Assembly: GCF_963678635.1 (NCBI RefSeq)
Contig: NC_087064.1
Location: 42,005,165 to 42,069,164 of the forward strand
From: Symsagittifera roscoffensis
Lineage: Eukaryota > Xenacoelomorpha > Acoela > Convolutidae
DNA length: 64,000 bases
Direction of reading: 5' to 3'
The stretch's first letter is position 1. Each line of letters starts with the position of its first letter. Below, in pieces: positions 44,041-53,504 of the stretch. A program made the position numbers and the translations under genes. The notes below the pieces were generated by a model. It worked only from the letters and a program-made list of their open reading frames with translations, searched no databases and was not told the origin of the DNA.

Positions 44041-46780
44041 GCCACGATTAATTTTTTGACCGTCACGACTAATGTTTCGCCCACCGCCACTATTTTCGAC
44101 TATGCCGCGACTAGTTTTTGTAACCACTGCAACTAATTTTTCGACCATGCCGCGACTAATTTTTTGACCAACTCGCGTCTAATGTTTCGATCACCGCGCC
44201 TTACTTTTTGACCATTGCGCGACTAATTTTTCGAACGCCGCGACTATTTTTTTCGACCATGTCGCGACTATTTAATCAAACCTGCCGCGACTATTTTTTC
44301 TACAATGTCGCGACTAATGTTTTGACCACCGCGACTACTTTTTCGACCATGCCACGACTAATTCTTCGACCGCAGCGACCAATGTTTCGACCACCGGGTC
44401 TAATTTTCCTATCATGCCGCGACTAATTTCTTGAACGAAGCAAATATTTTTTGACCGTGCCAAAACTAATTTTTCCACCATCGAACTAAATTTTCGACCA
44501 TTCTTCGACCAATTTTTTGACCACAGCGACTAAATTATCGACCAGTGCGCGACTATATTTTGAACGAAGCAACTGAGTTTTTGAATATGCCGCATCTACT
44601 TTTTCGACCCGCGACTAATTTTTTGACCGCCTAGACTAATGTTTCCACCATGTCACGGCTATTTAATCAAACCTGCTGCGACTATTTTTTCGACAATGTC
44701 GCGACTAACGTTTTGACCACCGCGACTACTTTTTCGACCATGCCGCCACTAATTTTTTTGTACCGCTGCGACTCATTTTGGTCAATCATGACGCGAATAT
44801 TTTCTCGACCGCAGCGACTATTTTTTCGACCATGTCGCGATTATGTTTTCAAACTTGTGACTAATTTTTTGTACCGCCGCGAATCCTTTCTCGCCCATTC
44901 CGCAACTAATTTTTCGACCACCGCGACTGAATTTTCGACCATTTTGTGGATATAATTATTCGACCACCGCGACTTATTTTTCGATCATGCCGCGACTATG
45001 TTTTTGAACGAAGCAACTAACTTTTTGACCGTGCCGCAACTAAGCTTACGACCAACACGACTAAATTTATGACATGCCATGATTAATTTTTCAACAACGT
45101 CGCGTCTATTGTTTCGACCAACGCGACTAATTTTTCGATCATGCCGCGACTAGTTTTTTGAACGTAGCAACTAAACTTTTGACCGGGTCGCAACTAATAT
45201 TTCGACAGCCGCGACTAGTTTTTTGACTATACCGCAATTAATTGTTTAATAAAACCGCGACTAATTCTCGACCGCCGCGAATAACTTTTCGACCTTGCCG
45301 CGACTAAGTTTTTGAACGAAGCAACTAATTTTTTGATCGTTCAGTACTGCAACTAAGTTTACGACCAATGCGACTAAATTTTTGACCATGCTATGATTAA
45401 TTTTTTGACAACGTCGCATCTAATGTTTTGACCAATGCGACTAAATTTTCGAACTTTTCGAATACCGCGACTAAGTTTTTGACCAAGCCACGATTAATTT
45501 TTTGACCGTCACGACAAATGTTTCGCCCACCGCCACTAGTTTCGACTATGCCGCGACTTGTTTTTGCAACCGCTGCAACTATTTTTTCGACCATGCCGCG
45601 ACTAATTTTTCGACCAACTCGCGTCTAATGTTTCGACTACCGCGCCTTACTTTTCGACCATTGCGCGACTAATTTTTCGACCGCCGCGACGATTTTTTTC
45701 GACCATGTCGCGACTATTTAATCAAACCTGCCGCGACTATTTTTTCTACAATGTCGCGACTAATGTTTTGACCACCGCGACTACTTTTTCGACCATGCCG
45801 CGACTAATTCTTCGACCGCAGCGACCAATGTTTCGACCACCGGGTCTAATTTTTCGATCACGCCGCGACTAATTTTATGAACGAAGCAAATAATTTTTTG
45901 ACCGTGCCACAACTAATTTTTCCACCATCGAACTAAATTTTCGACCAGTCTTCAAATAATTTTTCGACCACTGCGACTAAATTTTCGACCAGGGCGCGAC
46001 TATATTTTGAACGAAGCAACTGTGTTTTGAATGTGCCGCATCTTCTTTTTCGACCCGCGACTATTTTTTTGACCGCCTAGACTAATGTTTCGACTATGTC
46101 GCAACTATTTAATCAAACCTGTCGCGACTATTTTTTCGACAATGTCGCGACTAACGTTTTGGCCACCGCGACTACTTTTTCGACCATGCCGCCACTAATT
46201 TTTTTGTCTCGCCGCGACTCATTTTGGTCAATCATGACGCGAATATTTTCTCGACCGCAGCGACTATTTTTTCGACCATGTCGCGACTATGTTTCAAACT
46301 TGTCGCGACTAACGCCTCGACCACCGCGACTAATTTTTCGACCATGACGCGACTAATTTTTTGTACCGCGGCGAATCATTTTTCGACCGTGCCGCAACTA
46401 ATTTTTTGTACCGCCGCGAATCATTTCTCGACCGTGCCGCAACTAATTTTTCGACCACCGCGACTGAATTGTCGACCATTTTGTGACTATAAGTATTCGA
46501 CCGCAGCGACTAATGTTTCGAACACTGCGTCTACTTTTTCAACCAGGCCGTTACTGATTGTTTGTTATCGCCGCGATTACTTTTTCGACCATGCCACGAC
46601 TACTTTTTCGACCGCCGCGACTAAGTTTTCGACTGCTGCAACTAATTTTTGACCATGCCGCGACTTATTTTTTGAATGCTGCGACTAATTTGTTGACCAC
46701 CGCGACTATTTTTTAGACCATGCGCGACTAATTTTCCGACCGCCGCGACAAATTTTTCGACTGCCCCGACTTTTTTTCGA
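44041..46780. repeat. Right end of block H and degenerate terminal monomers
   Basis: Two further 1.46 kb-type units occur (anchors 44,776 and 46,219, spacing 1,443 bp). From about 46,500 the order breaks down into irregular 20-23 bp monomers. No higher-order pattern is visible in the last 280 bp, as is common at satellite array edges. Confidence 0.8.
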
Positions 46781-46940
46781 CCATCGCGACCGAGATACGC
46801 CATCTCCAGACTCATTTCGCGACTAAGTTTTTGACCATCGCGACCGAGATACGTTATTTCCAGGCTCTGTTCGCGACTAAATTTTCGACTATGTGACCGA
46901 GATACGGTTTTTCCAGAATTTATCCGCTACTTAAAACCCT
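46781..46940. repeat. Three 54 bp edge repeats
   Basis: Units start at 46,781, 46,835 and 46,889. Each contains a new segment reading GACCGAGATACG, absent from the rest of the array, followed by CCAGA or CCAGG and a normal CGCGACTAA monomer half. The third copy is the most diverged. This is the transition between satellite and non-satellite DNA. Confidence 0.85.
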
Positions 46941-47009
46941 GTCGCGACTTTGGATTTTTGGTCGCGGAATAAATTTTTCAGCGACCGACAAAGTCAAAAA
47001 ATTAGTCGC
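46941..47009. repeat. Nested hairpin and inverted monomer at array end
   Basis: GACTTTG (46,946-46,952) pairs with CAAAGTC (46,989-46,995), and inside it GGTCGC (46,960-46,965) pairs with GCGACC (46,981-46,986). The right arm continues as GTCAAAAAATTAGTCGC (46,993-47,009), the exact reverse complement of the satellite core GCGACTAATTTTTTGAC. The last monomer is therefore inverted relative to the array, as expected for the loop of a foldback structure whose second arm is almost absent. Confidence 0.8.
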
Positions 47010-47103
47010 AGACCTCGACCCGGGTATTTCAACGCAGAACTAGAAATTAAGTTGTTTCGAGCCTTCTAGGTTAATGGTCAGTCCTAATACAGATCAATTT
47101 AAA

Positions 47104-47163
47104 TGATGGTGTTTGTGATGATGGTGTTTGTGATGATGGTGTTTGTTAATGATGGTGTTTGTG
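47104..47163. repeat. 15 bp minisatellite, four units
   Basis: GATGGTGTTTGTGAT is repeated about four times, with one unit containing TTAAT. It is a short simple-sequence expansion unrelated to the large satellite. Confidence 0.9.
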
Positions 47164-47290
47164 TATGCTAGTTGCTGTTAGTTCCTGCTACTGGACCATG
47201 TCAACAACCTCTTCCCCCCGATTGATTAGGGGAGATACAATTTTGCTTGGTTAAATCGCTTTTTAGCAAATTTTTGAACGATGCGATTTT

Positions 47291-47990
47291 TCAACCAATC
47301 CGAATGCAGTATTTTTGAGGGAAACGACAAAAAAAGTTAAGTAAATATTTGACCACTTATATAGCTGCTAACAATGCGGACTGTAATTGATTGCCCAAAA
47401 TGGACAAAATTGGCAATCTTTAAACCTCTATAACTTATCAAAAGAATGGCATAGATGAAATATCCTTTTAGTTGTAAGCTCAGGACAATAATTTTCTTAT
47501 TAATCTATAAAAAATTCCGTCAAAAGTTGCTTGTTAAGAAATAGTCCCTTATTAGGTTGACGTTGAGAAATTTCAATTGGTCAATGTGGGGCGGGGGAAA
47601 AAATTACATGGGCCTTGCTTATTCCTGATCATACCTTTCCAACTGGGATTTAAGAAAAAGTTATGAACTTTGTGATGAATTGTATGTTATGAGTTATGAT
47701 CAACTAGTTTTAATTTAGAAATCCATTGTATAAAGCTCAAAACAGAAATTTTGGTCACAATATTACATGATGAAATTGAGTTTTTGTTTTTTGATACCAT
47801 TGCTCCTTTTTGGTTCGTTGCCATGCAAAAATGCAAAAGATTCATTTGATTGCTAGCAAAATATTGCAGAATATCAAATACTGGTCTGCAAAAAATATAT
47901 CAGATAGTGATGAGTAAATTAATTTTTTTTTGTTTGTTACAAAAATTTTTGCGTATTACAAAATCCGCCATCAAATAATGTCTTCGTTTG
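47291..47990. repeat. Dispersed repeat R1, copy 1 (long form)
   Basis: Both ends of this segment recur in the same order and orientation at 50,361-50,615: CCAATCCGAATGCAGTATTT at the left, and at the right a ~190 bp stretch starting ATTGCTCCTTTTTGGTTCG. The second copy lacks about 450 bp of the middle, so copy 1 is the longer form. No coding content or terminal inverted repeat was found, and the type of element is unknown. Confidence 0.75.
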
Positions 47991-48112
47991 TCAAAAATTG
48001 CTTAAATTTAAACGATTTTTTTGAGTGTTTTTTTAAAGATTTAACGATGATATGATTATGAGTCGTAAGCGTTCTATTAAAAAAAGATTCGAATGGGCGG
48101 GTCTAAAATTTT

Positions 48113-48449
48113 TAGCAGACCGGTTTTTCTTAGCAGACTTACAACAATTGAGCAGCGAGAACGCTAATTTCAATCGTGGCATTGGCAAGTAGAAAACGCT
48201 TGCTTACAACCGGCTCGAGAGGAATAGTTGCGTGAATCAGTGTTTGCCTTTAAACTAGCTTGTTTGCTTCGAACTTTTTTGACAAACCGTAAGATAATTG
48301 CTCTAATTAGGGAAACTCAACCTCAGATGACGCGCCAGTTTACATCAGTGAGTCAATTATGCGTCAATTTAACTGGCTCTACAAGCTGTCACTCAAAGTC
48401 TGCTAAAAGACTAGAATTTCACTTTTTCTGCTGAAAAACCGGTCTGCTA
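48113..48449. mobile_element. MITE-A copy 1 (TIR TAGCAGACCGGTTTTTC)
   Basis: A ~17 bp terminal inverted repeat is visible: TAGCAGACCGGTTTTTC at 48,113 and its reverse complement ending at 48,449. Beyond it a second GAAAACCGGTC follows, so the termini themselves look repeated. The interior (about 48,200-48,410) recurs in opposite orientation at 50,115-50,350 and about 50,750-50,950. There is no coding capacity; a 68-codon ORF inside is not conserved between copies. It is a non-autonomous DNA transposon-like family whose superfamily I cannot assign, because a clear target-site duplication is not evident. Confidence 0.75.
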
Positions 48450-48739
48450 GAAAACCGGTCACCTGATAGTCGGATTTGAGTTAAAATTTCCTTAGTATTA
48501 ATTGTGGTTTCTGCGATTTGCAGAGGATCTATGAAAAGCTATCCCCTCGATCTGACCATTGTCCGTTTCTCTTGTTTCCCCAAAAAAATAGCTAACGAAA
48601 ATTTCATTTTTTCTTCCCCCTAAATCGATTGGAGGGGGGGCTGGAATGTAGGGTTGATCCAAAAAAACTAGGAAAATGGAGGTTAACACGACAATGTTAT
48701 CAGAATAAATGAAACTATCCACCAATTAACAGAGGTAAT
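48450..48739. other. Gene-free spacer
   Basis: Nothing is recognised apart from a C-rich/G-rich palindromic-looking patch near 48,615-48,650 (CCCCCTAAATCGATTGG followed by a G-run), which may be debris of a hAT-like MITE. Confidence 0.5.
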
Positions 48740-49128
48740 TTTCATTTAAACCATTTCTCGAGAGGGGGAGCGGATTCTCAAAAAAATTTGAACATTTGCC
48801 GACTTTTTTTAGGTCGACTAAATAGATTTTTTGAGCTCTTCCAAATCACTAAAAAGACCCAGTTTAGGCCAAATGTTCTGCAACGAAGGCAAAATTTTGA
48901 AAAGTTGAAAACACATGCCAAAAAATGTTGAAAGAAAAGGCGCGTTTTTTCGGCGCGCTCCCTAATCAAATTTAATATGTATTGGCGCCACAGGCGCTTT
49001 TGAAAAAATTTAAGTTCCGCCGCCAAAAATGGATATCTCAGAAAAGTACAAAGGGGGACCCTTTGTTTCGTCAGGGGGTCGAATTGCTGATAGGGAGGGG
49101 GCATCCGCCCTCTTTCTAAATCTGCCCT
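48740..49128. mobile_element. Probable hAT-like MITE fragment
   Basis: Read on the minus strand, the right edge begins CAAGGGCAGATTTAG and runs into a G/C-run (GGGCGGATGCCCCC). This resembles the CAGGGGCGGA-type ends of hAT MITEs and the better element at 62,429-62,677. The left boundary is uncertain and no target-site duplication was found. It is non-coding. Confidence 0.35.
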
Positions 49129-50114
49129 TGATTAAAAGCAAAAGGTGCTATTATTACTTAACTAACAAACATAAATTTGACGATATCATTGATCATGGCA
49201 TGAAAAATTTTGACGCTTCATGATCGTGATTTGAAGCAGCATAAAGCACTTCGATCAAGTTCCAGCTTTCTAAGCGCGCAGAATATTGACATTCACCGCT
49301 CAAAGACTTACAACCAGATTTTAGACAAACGCTTACTTCCTCGTCGTTTTGTTTTTAAACATCATCACTTCAACAATCGGATCACAAAACGCTCACTTTG
49401 CTTCCAATTTAACCAACAGTGGTTTTTTCCGTTTTGTTTAATTTTTTTAGTGCTGATTTAAGTTAATTGGACACAACGAAAAACATTGAAAAGTTCAAAC
49501 GCGTAGCTGTCAAATTGGGCTAGGATTAGACAAAAAGTGAAGAAAGCAAAATGCACTTAGAGTTTCGCCAGAAGAAATATACAATCAAAAATTTACCCGC
49601 TAAATGCGCTAATTTTTCGGGATTTTATTTTCTAATTTACTCTATAGCTTTGTTGGGTTGTATAATAGCTATCTTTTGATATAGCTTTCTCGTTGATTAA
49701 CCCGGTAATTTCAATTTTAGCGTAATTTTTGATTAACTTAAAAATTTTTTGATTATCTAAAAATGTTCCTTTTTGGGGTAAAATTTTAAATGTGAAATTC
49801 AAAATGAATTGCACCATAATAATTCTGGTTAAATTCGAACCAAATTTTGTACTATTAATTTTCTGTCGACTCTTAACCCAATTTAAGAAAAACGATTCTG
49901 AAGTTTCAAATTTTGTTGCTTTTGTCCGGATAATTTAAATGAGCAGTGTACTCCATATTTACATGTCTTTCTTAATAAATCTTCCTAATGAGTTTCTTCA
50001 ACCTTTTCCGGTCACCGGAGCGCCCTTTGACGGTGCTGCATGAATGAAAGCCCATCTGGTACACCGGTTTTTTGGAAGACCTGCTTTTAGCTTAAAAAGT
50101 GAAATTTAGGTCTT
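49129..50114. other. Gene-free AT-rich sequence
   Basis: No repeats shared with the rest of the window and no convincing exon are visible. The few ORFs of 60-85 codons have no recognisable domain or splice context. Confidence 0.6.
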
Positions 50115-50350
50115 GTATTGACAGTTTTATGGAGGCTGCAAAAATGACGCATAATTGATTCACTGAAAAAATGACGCAAAATCTGGGGCAGAGCTTCCGT
50201 AATTCAATTATCTCGCGGTTTGCCAAGAAAGGTCTAAGCAAAACAAACTAACTTAACGGCAAACACTGATTCACTCGCAGTATTTTTCTCACGCTGGATT
50301 TAAGCTCAACGGTGCAAGCGGTCACAACTAGCCGATGCCACATTTGAAAT
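50115..50350. mobile_element. MITE-A copy 2, inverted
   Basis: The reverse complement aligns with the interior of the element at 48,113-48,449. Shared blocks include GTGAATCAGTGTTTGCC, CAAACCG..AGATAATTG and TCAATTATGCGTCA. The terminal TAGCAGACCGG sequences are not clear here; CACCGGTTTTTTGG at about 50,062 may be a decayed end. Confidence 0.65.
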
Positions 50351-50360
50351 TAGCATTTTG

Positions 50361-50615
50361 TCAATCCGAACGCAGTATTTTCGAGAGAAACGAAATAATA
50401 AGTTGAGTAAAGTTTATTGATTCAATTGCTCCTTTTTGGTTCGTTGCCATGTAAATATGCAAAAAATTCATTTGATTTCTAGCAAAAAATTGCAGAATAT
50501 CAAATACTGGTCTGCAAAAATTATATCAGATAGTGATAAGTAAATTTTATTTTTTTGTTTGTTACAAAAATTTTTGCTTATTACAAAATCCGCCATCAAC
50601 TGTCTTCAATTAGCA
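50361..50615. repeat. Dispersed repeat R1, copy 2 (internally deleted)
   Basis: It matches the two ends of 47,291-47,990 in the same order but lacks about 450 bp between them. The right part (50,425-50,615) is the better conserved and shares ATATCAAATACTGGTCTGC with copy 1. Confidence 0.75.
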
Positions 50616-50640
50616 TTTTGTCTGTTTAATTGTTTTGTTT

Positions 50641-51030
50641 GTTAAAAAACCGGTTGCTAAAAACTCTAGACTCGCCTATCTGAATCTTATTTTAATGGTG
50701 AATGTTAAAAAACCGGTTGCTAAAAACTCTAGACTCGCCTATTGTTTTGAGTGACAGCTTTGTGGAGGTAGCAAAAGTTGACGCATAACTGATTGACTGA
50801 AGTAAAATGGCGCGTAACCCCGGGTTGAGCTTCCCTAATTAAGACAATTATCTTACGGTTTATCAACAAAGTTCTAAAAAAACGGCAAACACTGTTTCAA
50901 GCGCAGTATTCCTCTCGTGCAGGATGTAAGCGCAGCGGGGTAAGCGTCTTCTACTTGCAATACCGTTGTTTTATTGTTTTTGAGTCTGCTAAAAAACCAG
51001 TCTGCCAACTAACCGGTCTGCTGAAAAACC
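50641..51030. mobile_element. MITE-A copy 3, inverted, duplicated terminus
   Basis: The interior (about 50,750-50,950) is the reverse complement of MITE-A copy 1. The right end carries three decayed CCGGTCTGC/CCAGTCTGC terminal motifs (50,981-51,030). At the left, a 39 bp segment beginning GTTAAAAAACCGGTTGC occurs twice without a difference (50,641-50,679 and 50,704-50,742), 63 bp apart. Repeated termini are thus a feature of this family. Confidence 0.7.
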
Positions 51031-51477
51031 TAACCGCGATTGTAATAGATTTGCTCAGATGTCTATTTGCGAGTCAAAGCAAACGGTGTAAAATGTACTT
51101 CTGATTTAGTTGTTTTTGTACTTTCTGCGAATTCATTGTTTTTTTTCATATTTTACTATTTGTTCATTCAGAAACATTTATTTCGTTATTGGAAATGTTG
51201 GTTAACATCTGGGTTTTGCTGAGTTTCGGAACGCACTGTTTCACATAGATAAATATTTTTTGCCTGTTGGTCTGTGTTGGTTGACTTTTGTCTATCAATT
51301 CTTTGTCTGATAATTAGTCTAGATTCTAGTTAGTTGGTAATTGAATTCCTATGGTCCCGGGTTGACCAAAAGTAGTTATCTTCGAACTTCTCTTAGAAAA
51401 ATCCTACAATTTCTTATTAAATTAGGCTCTAAGAATGTTACACGTAGAGACTTTTTCTAAAATAATTGTAAGATAGC
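51031..51477. other. Gene-free AT-rich sequence
   Basis: No gene, RNA or shared repeat is recognised here. Confidence 0.6.
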
Positions 51478-51975
51478 AATTTTTGATTACAAACACTTCC
51501 GATAGGGTAATTTTTTGTAAGATGGTGAACTCGGGGTTTCTATTAATCTCTTAGTTTTTCTAACATATGTTTGGCGAAGGTCATTATGTTTTTAGGCGTT
51601 GATATCTATCAAGTTTTGTTTCATATTGGACTTTTCAAGTTTTTTTTTGGTTTAAAGGTTAATCTTTCTATTTGTGGCATTGGTTTGACTGCTATTTGAC
51701 TGCTATTAGTAGACTGCAATGTTTCTTAGCTAACAAATATTTGATGCTATATGAGTTCGAAGCAATAGATATAAAAGACACGAATTTTAGGGAAATTCTT
51801 GGGGCCAATTCAATAGTTGCAATCATGTCTTAATTGGTTTTAAGTTCTCCTTCCTAAATATAAACAAATTAGACTACAAAACAACTTTTGAATTGGCCCA
51901 ACAAATTTCCTTAAGAATAATTTTTTTCATTTAACTACTGCTTCGAACTCATGATTATCAAATATTCATTAGCTT
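51478..51975. mobile_element. Foldback element FB1, copy 1 (right arm truncated)
   Basis: The left part, from about 51,510, matches the left arm of the element at 52,757-53,456 (shared: TTTGGCGAAGGTCATTATG and GCGTTGATATCTATCAAG). The loop region carries CCAATTCAATAGTTG, and the inner part of the second arm is present, but the element stops near 51,975 instead of completing the right arm. Confidence 0.7.
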
Positions 51976-51977
51976 GC

Positions 51978-52047
51978 AGCGGGTTCCAAAAATTGTTTGT
52001 AACTTTGTTGTCTTAAAATACATCCTTGTGAATGCAACCTTTTCGAA
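51978..52047. repeat. Dispersed repeat R2, copy 1
   Basis: A 70 bp block (GGTTCCAAAAATTGTTTG ... AATGCAACC) recurs at 53,611-53,681 and, more diverged, at 54,372-54,452. It is part of a larger diverged duplication. Confidence 0.7.
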
Positions 52048-52756
52048 AGTTGAAGTTTGAGTGGAAGTTTAAGTTAATTTATCAAACAATACATATATAG
52101 AAATGTGTTGAGATTGCGTGCTATTAAAATGAAGCATACATTGCTTCTATTTTGTGTATCTTCAGTTTTTGTAAACATCTGTTTGTGTAATTAGTCTTTA
52201 GATTGACAAAAACAAAATTGTTTGTTCATAACCTTGTGTTTGTAATCGGCAATTTTTTTTTGTTTTGCTTCAAAATGTTTGTTACATTTAGTTTTAAAAA
52301 TCTCCGCTTGCTGTACTTCATGATTTTACCGAAAAGAACACGTGATTTACTAAGTTAGCTTTTGCTGATTTCTAAAAGTTTTGTTGATCTATGCTCTAAC
52401 CCATATAAAACTCATCCATAGCTATATGACATGATTCATCAAAAGTCAGTTTTTGTTATCTCCAAAATCAACTTGAACCGCTAGTTACGTATATCTAAGG
52501 GATTTATTGAAAAAAAAAGTCAAGTTTTTGTTTCGGAATTTTTCTTTTTGAAATGCATATATTATAAGCGCTATCTGGAAGTTTATACATGCATAATATT
52601 GAAAATAACAATATTTTCCAAAATTCGTTTTTATCTGTTATTATGGTATGTGTTTTAAAGTGTTTCTGGCATTTTTTTGAAATTTGGGAAAAATCAGTAT
52701 TTTAGAACTTTTCTTATAAGGATGTTTTAAGATAGCGGAAATTTCCTGCACATCTT
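52048..52756. other. Gene-free AT-rich sequence
   Basis: No coding region or recognised element is visible. Confidence 0.6.
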
Positions 52757-53456
52757 CTAAGAAGTTTTAAGATAGGGGAAATTTTTGTAGGATGGTGAAC
52801 CCCAGGTTTCTATTATTCACTTAATTTTTTTTACATTTATTTGGCGAAGGTCATTATGTTTTTGGGCGTTGATATCTATCAAGTTTTGTTTTATATTGAA
52901 TTTTCCAAGTTTTTTTTTCGTTTTAAGATTATTTTTTCTATTTGTGGCTTTGGTTTGACTGCTATTAGTAGACTGCAGTGTTTCTTAGCTAAGAATTATT
53001 TGAGACTAAATGAGTTCGAAGCAATAGGTATGTTAAAAACATGAATTTTAGGGAAACTTTTTGGGTCAATTCAATAGTTGTAATGTAGTCTTATTTTATT
53101 TAGTTATAAGTTCTCCTAAATATAATCAAATAAGAATTAAATACAACTATTCAATTGTTGGCCTAGTAAATTTCATTAAGAATAATTTCTTTCATATAAC
53201 TATTGCTTCGAACTCATATAGCATCAAATTTTCATTAGCTAAGAAACATTCCAGTCTACAATTAGCAGTCAAGCCATTACCACAAACAGAATCAGTAATC
53301 AATTTTTTGACCAAAAATCTTGAAGGATTCAATATGAAACAATCAATAGATATCAACGCCCAAAAAAAACTGACCTTTGCCAAATAAATGTAAAAATTAA
53401 GAAAATAATAGAAACTCTGTTTGCAACATTCCCATCTTAGAACTACTTAAGATAAG
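52757..53456. mobile_element. Foldback element FB1, complete copy with ~270 bp arms
   Basis: The left arm (about 52,757-53,080) and the right arm (about 53,150-53,456) are inverted copies of each other, roughly three-quarters identical by eye. Shared outer-to-inner blocks are TAAGATRGG, GTTTCTATTATT, CATTTATTTGGC, GGGCGTTGATATCTAT, GTTTCTTAGCTAA and GAGTTCGAAGCAATAG. The loop is about 70 bp. No transposase is present: the two ORFs inside (53,061-53,387 plus and 53,192-53,383 minus) are translations of the arms. It is a foldback or long-TIR MITE of unknown superfamily. Confidence 0.8.
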
Positions 53457-53504
53457 ATAATGAACAGTTGCAGTGGCCTCGATAGTTGATCAAGTTTGGG
53501 TTAA

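Larger units (their letters stand above)
1..46940. repeat. Giant CpG-rich satellite array, 21-23 bp monomer
   Basis: Seen directly: the whole stretch is head-to-tail copies of a 21-23 bp monomer with core GCGACTAATTTTTCGACC, joined by CATGC (23 bp form) or CAC (21 bp form). Recurrent variants carry TTGACC for TCGACC, CGCAAC for CGCGAC, or a GAACGAAGCAACTA segment. Each monomer contains CGAC twice, about 11-12 bp apart, and one T-tract. No transposon or unrelated sequence interrupts it. The array is already under way at base 1, so its left end is outside the window. Short ORFs occur on both strands (ATNFSTMPRLIF-like on plus, MVEKLVAAVEKL-like on minus). They are translations of the repeat with no start context, splice signals or conserved domain, so I call none of them genes. 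I do not recognise a named satellite family. Confidence 0.97.
47010..48112. other. Gene-free AT-rich flank
   Basis: No coding signal, tRNA or splice-supported exon is visible. The stretch contains the 15 bp minisatellite and repeat R1 listed separately. The rest is unremarkable AT-rich sequence. Confidence 0.7.

Noticed and set aside
68-46652. About 75 ORFs of 60-149 codons on both strands, some with Lys/Val-rich repeats such as VEKLVAAVEKL
   Set aside because: They are translations of the satellite monomer. They recur at the higher-order periods, overlap on both strands, and have no domain, splice or promoter context.
1-46780. CRISPR-like array (short direct repeats)
   Set aside because: The repeats abut with no unique spacers, the repeat itself varies, and the surrounding DNA is animal-type with SINEs and MITEs.
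1-46780. Telomeric repeat
   Set aside because: The monomer is 21-23 bp and CG-containing, with no G-rich strand of the TTAGGG type, and the array has complex higher-order structure.
48228-48434. 68-codon ORF
   Set aside because: It is inside MITE-A copy 1 and is not preserved in the other two copies.
53061-53387. 108-codon ORF
   Set aside because: It lies across the loop and right arm of the foldback element. The opposite strand of the same arm is also open, and the arms are non-coding repeats.
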